A stretch of 64,000 nt of DNA from NCBI RefSeq assembly GCF_004295685.1, contig NZ_AP019368.1, forward strand, positions 1,430,364-1,494,363, in the 5' to 3' direction. Below are positions 43,059-52,475 of the stretch, one piece after another (position 1 is the stretch's first letter; each line of letters opens with the position of its first letter). The DNA comes from Fluviispira sanaruensis. Lineage in GTDB: Bacteria; Bdellovibrionota_B; Oligoflexia; Silvanigrellales; Silvanigrellaceae. The translations under genes and the position numbers were made by a program. A model generated the notes under the pieces. It was not told the origin of the DNA. It searched no databases and worked only from the letters and a program-made list of their open reading frames with translations.

Positions 43059-44495
43059 TTATTCTTTAGCAACGGTCTCAGCGGGAAACTGGCTTAAGAA
43101 TGGAATTGGATAAAGGGATGCGATCTCTATTTGGCCAAGTAAGAGAGCAATGACGCGATCAATTCCTAATGCGTTGCCAGCGCAGGGAGGAAGGCCAAAT
43201 TGCATTGCATTTTCAAAGATGGAGTCACGCTTGAGTGACGGCCTTTTCTCAGTGGTGTTCTGAAAACGAACTAAAAGATTGTGAGCATCGATCAATTCTA
43301 AATACGCGTTGCAAATTTCGACACCAAATAAAAAAGCCTCACAGCGTTCAACATAAGGTTTTTTTATTAAACTATTTTGCACTTTATCTGGCTCAACTTC
43401 TTGTGCTGCCAAAGCGCCCATTTGAATAGGATAATGAGTGACAAAACAGACTACTTGTTCCTTTAAATAAGGTTCCACTTTTTCCATAAAGAGCTTATAA
43501 AAAAGAGCATCCCAATCATCACTCTCTACAATCGAGAAACTTAGATCTTTTGCTTTAGCATAAAAAATATCTCTGTCTTGTACTTCTGCTAGATTGATAT
43601 TTATCAGTTTTTTAAATAATTCATCGACTCTAAATTGGGGCCACTGTTTAGGGAGCTCAGTAGTACTACCGATAAAATTTGCTAGAGTTTGCACTAAAGT
43701 TTGTGTGTCGTGCATAATTTGTTGGAGCGATGCACCTGCACGATACCATTCAAGCATGATAAATTCTGGTTCATGCTGTAGCGATATTTCACCTTGATTG
43801 CGATAAGCACGCGAGAGTTGAAATATTTTAGATGTCCCTTCAGCCATTATTTTTTTCAAGGCGAACTCTGGACTTGTCGGCAATTCAAGTTGCCAAGATT
43901 TGCCTCGGTGATCTATATAATCCGTAGTAAAAGTATTTAAATAAACTTCAACTCCTCCGCTCGGAACCAGCGTTGGTGTCTCAACTTGGATAAAACCACG
44001 ATTGACAAAAAATGCTTTTGTCCGCTCTAAACAGCGATTGCGTTGTTGAATGACTTTCATTCTTTGTGAAGCGGGCGAGGAATAAAAATGTGTATTTTTT
44101 TGTCGCTCATTCGAAATTGAATTGTCTGGAAATAAAAATGAGCTGTTGGGAATAGGCGAAGAAATAAAAGCATTTTGCCAAGGGGCAAGGCATGTCGTTT
44201 TTTTTATTATTCTCGTGATTTCTATTAAGTAACAGTTGTCCACATATTCATTTAAATTCTGTGGACTATTTCGTTTGATATTACATGAAAATAATATAAT
44301 GTCCCCAGAATTAATTTCTTCAATAGCGGCTTCTTTGTGCAAGTTTACGGGCCAAATAGTACCCGTTGCATCGCACAATCCCATTTTGTCGTCTAAAAAA
44401 AACACTCTTCCCATCGATTGCCTTTGCGTTACGGAGTGAACGCGCCGCAATTCAAAGAGATTTTGCAATAAGAGCGGATTCTTCTTGAAATTCAT
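43059..44495 (-). CDS. EpmA-like class II lysyl-tRNA-synthetase paralogue with N-terminal extension
   Basis: 478 residues; EpmA (EF-P beta-lysine ligase, also GenX/PoxA/YjeA) is ~325. The C-terminal ~335 residues match the LysRS-like core: RNRCLERTKAFFVNRGFIQVETPTLVPSGG, LPTSPEFALKK, FQLSRAYRNQGEISLQHEPEF-type motif 2, EICNAYLEL, and motif 3 ALGIDRVIALLLG. The N-terminal ~140 residues are extra: RRVHSVTQRQSMGRVFFLDDKMG and GDIILFSCNI look OB-fold-like. LysRS itself has an OB domain, but this lacks its full-length character, so EpmA with an added domain is preferred. No epmB or efp is in view. Overlaps the Lon-like gene by 4 bases. Confidence 0.75.
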   Translation of the reverse strand: MNFKKNPLLLQNLFELRRVHSVTQRQSMGRVFFLDDKMGLCDATGTIWPVNLHKEAAIEEINSGDIILFSCNIKRNSPQNLNEYVDNCYLIEITRIIKKTTCLAPWQNAFISSPIPNSSFLFPDNSISNERQKNTHFYSSPASQRMKVIQQRNRCLERTKAFFVNRGFIQVETPTLVPSGGVEVYLNTFTTDYIDHRGKSWQLELPTSPEFALKKIMAEGTSKIFQLSRAYRNQGEISLQHEPEFIMLEWYRAGASLQQIMHDTQTLVQTLANFIGSTTELPKQWPQFRVDELFKKLININLAEVQDRDIFYAKAKDLSFSIVESDDWDALFYKLFMEKVEPYLKEQVVCFVTHYPIQMGALAAQEVEPDKVQNSLIKKPYVERCEAFLFGVEICNAYLELIDAHNLLVRFQNTTEKRPSLKRDSIFENAMQFGLPPCAGNALGIDRVIALLLGQIEIASLYPIPFLSQFPAETVAKE

Positions 44496-47077
44496 TTTTT
44501 AGTACTTTTTTTTCTAACAGGACTAGGAGATTTACGCGTTGATTTAGGTTTTGTTAGCTTTTTATGTGCAATTTTTGCTTTCTTTTCTTTATTGTCTATT
44601 TTTAAATGTAGAGTTTTGTATATTTTTTCAAATACACTCCCTTTTTCAAAGCAAGATTTTTTATCATCCCAATTTCCGGCATGGAAACCCGTTAAAAGCT
44701 CGAATGCTTCTTCAGCACGAGATACGGGCCAGATATGGAATTCATTTTTCTCAATTGCTTCTCGTACTTCACGGTTGAGCATAAGGTGTTTTACATTTTG
44801 TACTGGAATAATGCAGCCTTGACGACCGTTGAGACCTTGAAGATTGCAGGTTTTAAAGAAGCCTTCAATCTTTTCGTTGACTCCACCAATGGGCTGAATT
44901 TCGCCAAATTGATTGACTGATCCAGTTACACCTATTCCTTGATCGATTGGAATATTGGCAATTGTCGATAAAACTAAACACAATTCTGCAAGAGTTGCGC
45001 TGTCACCATCGACTCCATTATAATTTTGTTCAAAACAAATTGTCGCCGAAATATTTGCGGGCGATTTTTTGGCAAAGGTTGCATTGAGCCAGCTAGTTAA
45101 AATACTGACACCTTTATTGTGTAGCTTACCTGAAAGGGAAGCTTCTCTTTCTATATTTAAAATGCCCGGCTTGCCTTTGTAGGTTCTACAGGTAATACGT
45201 GTTGGCACTCCAAAAGAAAGATCCCCTAATGAATAAACAGCGAGGCCATTTATTTCTCCAACTCGCCGTGATGAAGTAGAAATAATAATATCTTTGCGTT
45301 TCAACATTTCAATTATGTGATCTTCTATAGCTGCAGAGCGCATATATCGTTCTTCAATCGCTTTTTCAACATCACTGCGCGAAACTTTTTTTGTCTTCCG
45401 TTCTTTTGCCATAAAATCGGCTTCAATAGTAATGTCTTTAATTAAACTAAATCGGGTTGTTAATTTATCTTGATCATCTACGATTCTACTGCCAAATTCT
45501 ATAATTGCTGCTATTCCTGTGTCATCAAATGGCAATAAATTTTCAACTTTTGTACGAGTTGAAATAAATTCAACGTAATCTTCCATGGTTTTATTACTGC
45601 GATCCATTTGTGCATCGAAATCAGCTTTTATTTTAAATATTTTATTAAAATCTTCATCATGTTGATACAACATGCGATATATCCAGTCCGATCCGATTAA
45701 AATAATTTTTACATTTAATGGAATAGGTTCGGGCCGCAAACCGCTCGTGGCTAAAATACTGTATTGTTCACCTAAATCTTCAATAAATAATTTTTGATTT
45801 TTAACAACTCTTTTTAAAGTGTCCCATACTTGTGGAGCACGTAATATATCGAGTGCATTTAAAACAAGGTAACCGCCATTAGCGCGAGCTAAGGAACCCG
45901 CTTTTATCATTTTGAAGTCTGTGGTGTAAACACCATATTCAATATTTTTTTCGATTTTACCAAATAAATTATAAAATGTTGGATTGTTTTCGATAATAAT
46001 CGGTGCGCCCTCGACTTCCGTATTATCAACAAAAACATTTATTCTATATGGCAAATGTGGATCGCCTTTTTTAAGATGGTAAGAACTTGGAGTTGATATT
46101 TCTTCTCCTTCTCCTTCCCCTTCTTCTTCATCAGGCAAAAATTCATTTAAATTTTCTAAAAGATGCTTTTTTACATCTTCTAAATACTCTAGCACATTTT
46201 TTTGCACTTCATATTCTTTTAAAAATGGAATAAGTGCTTGGCTAACTACATAATCTCCAAGTTCGGATTGCAGCTCTTCCAATTTATTTTTTGTATCATT
46301 TTCTATGGAACGTACTTTTCTTGCAAAATCTAAAACTTCAGGTTCTAAAAGATTTCTTTCGCCTTCTATTTTTTCTTTTTGTTCATCGCTTAACTCAGAA
46401 TAATCTTTTTCACTTAAAGGTTTGCCTTCAATTATCGGTACAGTAACAATACCCATGCGCGTGGATTTGACCCCAAAGTTTTTTATTTTTGCTGTCTTTT
46501 CCAATTCACTGAAGAGTTTTGCTTTTTTTTCATTGCTCACATTGACTGTGGAATTCACATTGGTTTCGTATTCTTCGGATTGAAAGGCATCGACGAGCTC
46601 AACTGTGAGCTGTTCGACAAGTTCATCCATTTGTTTTTTAAAACGTTTTGCAATTCCTGTTTTCAGTTCCATCGCATGCGGAGATTCAGGATTTTTAAAG
46701 TTATAAACGTAAATCCAATCACCTGGTGTGGGGCAATGCGCTGCCGTTTTTTTCAAAAAGGAACGGATGACACTTGTTTTTCCTGTACCCTGTACACCTG
46801 CAACATAAATATTGTAACCCGGTTTTTGGATACCAAGGCCTAAATTAATAGCTCGCACAGCTCTCACCTGCGATATAATATCGTAATTTGGTTCTGACTT
46901 GGCTTTTTTTTCCGGAGCTGTAGATTGAAAATCACAAAATCTATAAACTTCATCAGAATTGAGTCGGCGAAACCGGAGTGTGGTTTTTTGCAATTTTTGG
47001 GCTACTGGAAATTCTTTTTCTCTTTTTGTCAAAATATTTTGCGTAAGTGATGCTTCCGTCTTTTTGTTATTTTTCAT
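44492..47077 (-). CDS. Lon-like ATP-dependent protease (LonB/YcbZ type, AAA_32)
   Basis: 861 residues. The N-terminal AAA+ part has Walker A GVQGTGKTSVI (~95-105), an inserted coiled-coil region (~150-320) with an acidic DEEEGEGEGEEI segment, then Walker-B-like ANGGYLVLNALD. The C-terminal Lon protease domain has catalytic Ser in GVDGDSATLAEL and Lys in GGVNEKIEGFF. There is no substrate-binding N-domain as in LonA, matching LonB/YcbZ-type proteases. The last ~35 residues form a Lys/Ser/Pro-rich tail (KKLTKPKSTRKSPSPVRKK) that could bind nucleic acid. Part of the recQ-lon-epmA operon with 4-base overlaps at both ends. Cytoplasmic protein quality control or regulation. Confidence 0.85.
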   Translation of the reverse strand: MKNNKKTEASLTQNILTKREKEFPVAQKLQKTTLRFRRLNSDEVYRFCDFQSTAPEKKAKSEPNYDIISQVRAVRAINLGLGIQKPGYNIYVAGVQGTGKTSVIRSFLKKTAAHCPTPGDWIYVYNFKNPESPHAMELKTGIAKRFKKQMDELVEQLTVELVDAFQSEEYETNVNSTVNVSNEKKAKLFSELEKTAKIKNFGVKSTRMGIVTVPIIEGKPLSEKDYSELSDEQKEKIEGERNLLEPEVLDFARKVRSIENDTKNKLEELQSELGDYVVSQALIPFLKEYEVQKNVLEYLEDVKKHLLENLNEFLPDEEEGEGEGEEISTPSSYHLKKGDPHLPYRINVFVDNTEVEGAPIIIENNPTFYNLFGKIEKNIEYGVYTTDFKMIKAGSLARANGGYLVLNALDILRAPQVWDTLKRVVKNQKLFIEDLGEQYSILATSGLRPEPIPLNVKIILIGSDWIYRMLYQHDEDFNKIFKIKADFDAQMDRSNKTMEDYVEFISTRTKVENLLPFDDTGIAAIIEFGSRIVDDQDKLTTRFSLIKDITIEADFMAKERKTKKVSRSDVEKAIEERYMRSAAIEDHIIEMLKRKDIIISTSSRRVGEINGLAVYSLGDLSFGVPTRITCRTYKGKPGILNIEREASLSGKLHNKGVSILTSWLNATFAKKSPANISATICFEQNYNGVDGDSATLAELCLVLSTIANIPIDQGIGVTGSVNQFGEIQPIGGVNEKIEGFFKTCNLQGLNGRQGCIIPVQNVKHLMLNREVREAIEKNEFHIWPVSRAEEAFELLTGFHAGNWDDKKSCFEKGSVFEKIYKTLHLKIDNKEKKAKIAHKKLTKPKSTRKSPSPVRKKSTKK

Positions 47078-48867
47078 TCCGTCCTCTTTCTAATGCAAAT
47101 ATCACACTGCATGCAACGCCAAAGGTTTTTTGATGCGCCTTGTATATGTCGTGGGGCAAAGAATTCAAAGCTTGCAGACAACCTACACGTTTCTGAAGTA
47201 GACAATTTGTCAAGTTCACGCAAGCTTGCATGAAAATGGCTTCGGGCAGAAATATATCTCGGCAGTTCTTTTTGCAAATGCACATAGCCATTTTTCAAAA
47301 TTACACCTTGTTTTGCATGTTCACTCTCTATTTTAGCAAAATTAATGATTTTTTGTTCATCATAGTGCAAAAAAACCTGCTCACAACTTGTGACATTCAT
47401 TTCAGACGCATCCGCTAGCATTTTTGAAGAAATGACGCATTGCCCACCTCGTAAAGAAATCCAACTCTTTTCTACAAGAGATGTCAGACCTTCTAATACT
47501 TTTTTTCGCTTCGTTATGCCAAATGGGAGGGAGGCAAGAACATCTGCAAATGTCAAATGTGCGGCTACTTTGATTATTAAGTAAGATTCGCCAACCCTTG
47601 TGTCTTCTAAGGCATTGCATATTCTTAAGCCAGCACAAATTGCTTCTAATTTTTTTAATTTATCTTGTTCTTTTTTTGTTTTTATAACATTTAATAGTTC
47701 TGATTTATAAATAAAGCAACTTTCTCCATAATAAATCGGCATAAACTTTATAAACAAAGCACTGAGTTCTAAAAATAATGAGGGCTCTGGAAAAGAAGAT
47801 TTAAACTGAAATTCTCTTTTAATAGGATCGGAGCCTGTCCAAAGTAACAATCCGCGCGAGGGCTCTCCCCCTCGACCGCCTCGGCCGAGCATTTGAAAAA
47901 ATTCTTCTATATTACTTGGAAAGCCAAAGACAATTACGAGAAGTATTCCGGAAATATCCACTCCCATGCCAAAAGCAGTTGTGGCACAAATAACGGTTTT
48001 TTGTGTTGTATCATGCACATATTGCTCAACACTTCTCCGATCCATTTTCGGTAAGCCTGCATGGTATGCAACAGAGTGTATTTTTAATTTTCTTAATTTT
48101 CGCACAGCTTCTTCACAAAGTAAGCGTGATTGAAAATAAACGAGGATTTTTTGTGAAGAAGACTCATTTATTATATTAACTAGTTTTTCCCATTGCTCAT
48201 CGACAGAAAAAACGCGGTGACTTTCTACAAAAACATTTTCAGCTAAAGGCTTTGATATATATTCAGAGACTTGGATATTTTCAGGAAAAACTCTTTTAAT
48301 AATGTCTTGTCTGCTGTTTCGTCCTGCGGTTGCTGTGAGGGCAAGTATGCGTGGTGGTTCTAACTTTGTTAATATTTTTCCAATTTCAGAATATTCTGGA
48401 CGGAAATTATGTCCCCAGTTTACTACACAGTGTGCTTCATCAATAACAGCCATACTTATATTAATTTTTGCGAGAGCATTTAAAAAAGAAGGTAGCACAA
48501 AGCGCTCAGGAGAAGCAAAAATAATTTTAGCCTCTCTGTTTCTCATTTTACTCCAGGCAATTTTTCGTTCTTCTTCGGATTGTTCTGATGTAAAAACAAC
48601 ACAGGGGATAGAAGCATCGCTCATGCGTCTTTCTTGATCACGCATAAGAGAAATCAAAGGACTGATAACAAGCACAGTTTCATTGCTAAAAAATAAGGCT
48701 GGAAGAGAATATAAAAGAGTTTTGCCAGCGCCTGTCGGAAGTGTTGCAATGACAAATTTTTTTTCAAAAATCTGTGCAAGAACTTCCCGTTGGGCAGGAC
48801 GTAATTCGGACAGGGAAAAATTTGATTTTGCGAATTCTTCGCATTTTAGGACAAAATCTGTTTGCAT
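47074..48867 (-). CDS. RecQ-like ATP-dependent DNA helicase
   Basis: About 597 residues. Superfamily 2 motifs: ATLPTGAGKTLLYSLPA (Walker A), LVISPLISLMRDQ, DEAHCVVNWGHNFRPEY, ALTATAG, and QMLGRGGRGGEPSRG. The 3'-5' helicase core covers ~1-340. The second half is unlike E. coli RecQ: no HRDC is evident, and the zinc-cluster-like WRCMQCDICIRK sits at the extreme C-terminus rather than right after the core. The frame is open to GTG 48876; ATG 48867 is taken as start, with GAGG close upstream. DNA repair and recombination. Followed by the Lon-like gene with a 4-base overlap. Confidence 0.85.
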   Translation of the reverse strand: MQTDFVLKCEEFAKSNFSLSELRPAQREVLAQIFEKKFVIATLPTGAGKTLLYSLPALFFSNETVLVISPLISLMRDQERRMSDASIPCVVFTSEQSEEERKIAWSKMRNREAKIIFASPERFVLPSFLNALAKINISMAVIDEAHCVVNWGHNFRPEYSEIGKILTKLEPPRILALTATAGRNSRQDIIKRVFPENIQVSEYISKPLAENVFVESHRVFSVDEQWEKLVNIINESSSQKILVYFQSRLLCEEAVRKLRKLKIHSVAYHAGLPKMDRRSVEQYVHDTTQKTVICATTAFGMGVDISGILLVIVFGFPSNIEEFFQMLGRGGRGGEPSRGLLLWTGSDPIKREFQFKSSFPEPSLFLELSALFIKFMPIYYGESCFIYKSELLNVIKTKKEQDKLKKLEAICAGLRICNALEDTRVGESYLIIKVAAHLTFADVLASLPFGITKRKKVLEGLTSLVEKSWISLRGGQCVISSKMLADASEMNVTSCEQVFLHYDEQKIINFAKIESEHAKQGVILKNGYVHLQKELPRYISARSHFHASLRELDKLSTSETCRLSASFEFFAPRHIQGASKNLWRCMQCDICIRKRTE

Positions 48868-48969
48868 AGACCTCACTCATTTCGTACGACTCCTGTTTAC
48901 GATGGTTTTGCGAAGGAGTACAGTAAATGGGTAAAGTGTTTTTATATCTGATTGAAATGAGTTTAAAAA

Positions 48970-49455
48970 ATGCGTTTTTCTTTTAAAATTATTCTTTTTG
49001 TTCTATTCGGAATTGCTGGTGGTGGAGTTGCTGTTTACTTAATATCCAGAGGTGATTCAGTAGAGCAGATTAATACTCAATATAACAACTCTAGAGTTAC
49101 AGAAATTGATTGGAATCTTTTGCAGCAACTGGATGTGACAACTGGTCTTATCCCAAAAGATTTAAAAGTTATCAATGGTGCTATGATTAAAATTCCTGGA
49201 TTTATTATTCCCCTCGAAGACAATCAAGATTTTGTCGATGAGTTTTTATTTGTTCCATCTCCAATGGCTTGTATTCATGTTCCACCACCACCACCAAATC
49301 AAATTATTCATGTAAAGATGGCTTCAGGAAAAAAAGCAAAAATGTCTTATGGGCCCGTTTGGCTGACAGGAAAATTTATTCTTCTCGAGAATAGCGGAAA
49401 GAAAATAAAGGCGTCCTTTGAAATGTTGGGATCACAAACTTTGCCATATATGTGA
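48970..49455 (+). CDS. DUF3299-type anchored protein
   Basis: 161 residues: N-terminal membrane helix (residues ~4-25), then a short domain with GFIIPLEDN, DEFLFVPSPMACIHVPPPPPNQIIHV and PVWLTGKF. The ACIHVPPPPPNQ block is the hallmark of the DUF3299 family, which is found in envelope-associated loci; its function is not known. It is the only gene between recQ and the reverse gene at 49567, so it is likely transcribed alone from the divergent region 48877-48969. Confidence 0.8.
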   Translation: MRFSFKIILFVLFGIAGGGVAVYLISRGDSVEQINTQYNNSRVTEIDWNLLQQLDVTTGLIPKDLKVINGAMIKIPGFIIPLEDNQDFVDEFLFVPSPMACIHVPPPPPNQIIHVKMASGKKAKMSYGPVWLTGKFILLENSGKKIKASFEMLGSQTLPYM

Positions 49456-49566
49456 TTGAAAAAAATAATTATATTTAACGATATAAATAAATGGAATACT
49501 CAACAAATATATCCCTATAAGAAATAAACTCAATCAAATATGTGTTCGGAAAATATATTAAAATGA

Positions 49567-50691
49567 TCAATAAGCAATTAAAATTGCATAAAAAAATGTA
49601 GCTACGATTAAATCAAGATGCGTAATGATACCAATAAAAATACTTCGATCTGAAAGCTCAAAAATGGTTCTAAACATAACAAGTCTTACAAATGGATGAA
49701 TTGACTGGCTTCTTAAGGATCCAATATCTCGCCAGATACGTACATTTTCAAATTTAAAAATATGATTTTTTGCATAACTTGCAGGGTAATATTGCTTTTG
49801 TAAATTGAGTTTTGCAATAAGGGCTTCGTTCCATATACGTAAGAATTTATTAACTATCATAAAAAATAAAATAAAACTTGCAAGATTATATCGCGAAAAT
49901 GCTGAGCCGAAATAATGATTAATAAGATATAAAAATGATAAGATAACCAACAGACAAAGCAATCGGATCCAGTATTTAGTATAAAACTCGTTTGGTTTTT
50001 CTGTGAAATTTTCAACGGGTGAGTGCGGTTTGTGTTTTAATCTGAAATTCCAAAAAAGAGCATCAATAGAACTCCATGCTATTAAATAAAAAGCAATAAG
50101 ATCTGTACGCAGATATGAGTACCCATTACGATATAAGTAAACAGATAGAAACAAGAGAGATAGAGCCATATAACAGCGAAAATCAGCTTTAGATATTTCA
50201 TATTTATTATTGATATTTGGTATGGCCAGCTTCTTGATGTTTTTACAGAGTATATCTTTGATAAAATGAGAAGAGAGTTTTTTTTCTAAATGCAAAACGC
50301 CGAGTTCAAATTTCCATTTTTTAATATTTGGAATTTGCGCTTGCCATTCTTGAGTTGCTGCGAGACGGACGAATCCTAAGAAGAAACCTATAAGTGATGT
50401 AAGCAATAATGAAATATGTAATTTTTCTGTCGTCAATATAAGTAAAGTTATAAATGGGACTTTATCAGCAATTTTTCTTAAAAAATACAAAAAAGTGTTA
50501 AATATTTTAAATTGAAAAGGCAATATTAATGAACGCCAGTGTAAATAATTAAATACATACGTTGTAAAGTAAGAAAGCCTGCCAGTGATATAAACAATGA
50601 TTATGCAGGTAACAACAATACCAAAATATGTTTGTAGGCAGTAGCTACTTAAGAAATTTACACTCATAAACGATTGGTTGAGTTCCATCTG
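49567..50691 (-). CDS. Uncharacterised multi-pass membrane protein
   Basis: About 374 residues with seven or more hydrophobic segments (e.g. YFGIVVTCIIIVYITGRL, LHISLLLTSLIGFFLGFV, MALSLLFLSVYLY, LASFILFFMIVNKFL, IFIGIITHLDLIVATFFY). The loops are rich in Lys/Arg. No motif recognised. The frame is open to 50712; start ATG 50691 (or 50670) is likely. It overlaps the 3' end of the upstream zinc-ribbon gene (stop at 50645), so the two are expressed together. Role unknown. Confidence 0.55.
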   Translation of the reverse strand, partial: QMELNQSFMSVNFLSSYCLQTYFGIVVTCIIIVYITGRLSYFTTYVFNYLHWRSLILPFQFKIFNTFLYFLRKIADKVPFITLLILTTEKLHISLLLTSLIGFFLGFVRLAATQEWQAQIPNIKKWKFELGVLHLEKKLSSHFIKDILCKNIKKLAIPNINNKYEISKADFRCYMALSLLFLSVYLYRNGYSYLRTDLIAFYLIAWSSIDALFWNFRLKHKPHSPVENFTEKPNEFYTKYWIRLLCLLVILSFLYLINHYFGSAFSRYNLASFILFFMIVNKFLRIWNEALIAKLNLQKQYYPASYAKNHIFKFENVRIWRDIGSLRSQSIHPFVRLVMFRTIFELSDRSIFIGIITHLDLIVATFFYAILIAY

Positions 50692-50899
50692 GGCTCTTAA
50701 TAAGATTTTCATCCCGAGCTAGAGTCACTGTAGGATGATTGTTTTCTTCAAATAATGTGACTCCACAGTGCGGGCATTTTATTTCAACATGACTTTCATT
50801 TTTTGTCCCTTCTTCATATACTAAATGAAAACGACGTCGGCACACGGCATTATCAATTAAGCGTTTTTCGTATTTAACATTGCTAGATTGTTGGCTCAT
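50645..50899 (-). CDS. Small zinc-ribbon protein
   Basis: 84 residues. Cys positions CRRRFHLVYEE, then IKCPHCG and YECKFLK make a possible four-Cys zinc site. Start ATG 50899 has a strong GGAGGA 5 bases upstream, so it is preferred over the longer frame reaching 50965. The pattern CxxCG in a short protein suggests a Zn-binding regulator or chaperone. The membrane-protein frame starts inside its 3' end. Family not named with confidence. Confidence 0.65.
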   Translation of the reverse strand: MSQQSSNVKYEKRLIDNAVCRRRFHLVYEEGTKNESHVEIKCPHCGVTLFEENNHPTVTLARDENLIKSPDGTQPIVYECKFLK

Positions 50900-51134
50900 A
50901 TCATTCCTCCATATCGAAAAGGCTAACAGCGGCTTGTTTGTAACGCAAGATAGAAGTAGTCTCAAGTTTCATTGAAATTGTTTTTCAGAGCAGAGGTTTT
51001 GCAATGTAATCGGTTTCTACGTACAGCAAATCAATTGCAGTCATGTTTTAAGCATTGCAATTATGAATTTCATAACATATGGGAATAATCTTGACTCAGT
51101 GCAGATTTTGCACGCTGTTTGATTTGGAGCCAGA

Positions 51135-52472
51135 ATGGCCGTTTTACAAAAACTCGATCGTTTGATGGCAACTGAGATTATATCATTGACCTTCGTCATT
51201 ACTGCAAGTCTCAGCTCTATTATGATAATGGGGAAATTGCCGCGGTATGCTGATTTTCTTTTTTCAGCCCCTGAAAGTGTCACTACATTTTTAATGTTGT
51301 TACTTTATATATTTCCAAATGTACTTAAATTAACAGTTCCCATATCTTTGTTACTTGCTTCTGCTATTGTTACGATAAGAATGGCTGCTGATCGTGAATT
51401 GGAAGCCTGGATGTCCAGTGGCGTGAGTATATTTAGGTTTGCCGCAATGCCTACTTTTTTGGGAATTGCAGTCATGCTTATCTCATTGTTCAGCGCTCTT
51501 TTTTTTGAACCATACTCAACTCAGCAGTTTAATAAATTTAAATGGATCCAAACGAGAGGAGTTGTTGAAGCTGTTCTGGCAAATACCATTCGAGAAAAAT
51601 CATTTATCGATGATGTTCCTTCTAATGAAAAAGTAAATATGTCACTTTATTTTCAAAAAGTTTCCTCTGATAAATCAGAATTTAAAAGTGTATTTATGGG
51701 TATTAAGCCTGCTACAGAGAGCTTTTTCTCAGTTCTAGTATCTGAAACGGGTTCTTTAAAGAAAACCCAAAATTATGGATTACCCGATTATGTTTTTTCA
51801 TTACAAGATGGCACTGCATATGCTGAACGAGAGTCCAAGGAAACTTTACCGGAATTAGTTAAAGATCATCCAAAAACATTTTATTTTTCAAAAAGTATTT
51901 CAGCAAAAATTGATATGTCTCAATTTCCTATTCCTCAAGATTTGATTGTGACAGAGTTCAAAGATATGGATATATCATTGGTGAATACTTTTAAAAGTAA
52001 ATTTAAGACCGACTCCACTTTTTCTGGCGGTGCTGATCAGTTGTACCCAGCAGCTTACATACAATTTTTAAAGCAACAGATAGAGAATAGTCCTAATTGG
52101 AAAAATGATCGCCAGGTTATTGAAAAATATCTATTTATTTTAAAACAGGTTGCAGTTCCACTATCAACTTTATTTTTGCCCATCATAGGTGTTTGTTTAG
52201 GTATTCAAGATCCGCGGAGAAAACAGTATGGAGTCTATTTTGGTATAGGGCTTGTCATTTTTGCTTTGTATTCTTCTATGTCACTTTGTCAACAATTGAT
52301 ATTAAACTTTATCATCAGTCCATTGAGTATGCTGTTCGTCCCACCTTGTGTTCTAATATTTATAATACTTATTTTATTACGTTGGCGTTTGCGCCACCCG
52401 CCTTCAACAGGTTTCATCGCTTTTGTGAGAGATGATTTATTTAAAATTAAATTTTTCACAAAAAAGGATTAA
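51135..52472 (+). CDS. lptF: LPS export permease LptF
   Basis: 445 residues: three N-terminal membrane helices, a large periplasmic beta-jellyroll (~residues 130-310), and three C-terminal helices. It forms LptB2FG with LptG, extracting LPS from the inner membrane. The N-terminus shows the LptF/G pattern (MAADRELEAWMSSGVSIFRFA; coupling-helix EEIxAWRAxG-like). ATG 51135 follows GGAG. Only 3 bases separate its stop from lptG. Confidence 0.85.
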   Translation: MAVLQKLDRLMATEIISLTFVITASLSSIMIMGKLPRYADFLFSAPESVTTFLMLLLYIFPNVLKLTVPISLLLASAIVTIRMAADRELEAWMSSGVSIFRFAAMPTFLGIAVMLISLFSALFFEPYSTQQFNKFKWIQTRGVVEAVLANTIREKSFIDDVPSNEKVNMSLYFQKVSSDKSEFKSVFMGIKPATESFFSVLVSETGSLKKTQNYGLPDYVFSLQDGTAYAERESKETLPELVKDHPKTFYFSKSISAKIDMSQFPIPQDLIVTEFKDMDISLVNTFKSKFKTDSTFSGGADQLYPAAYIQFLKQQIENSPNWKNDRQVIEKYLFILKQVAVPLSTLFLPIIGVCLGIQDPRRKQYGVYFGIGLVIFALYSSMSLCQQLILNFIISPLSMLFVPPCVLIFIILILLRWRLRHPPSTGFIAFVRDDLFKIKFFTKKD

Positions 52473-52475
52473 AAT

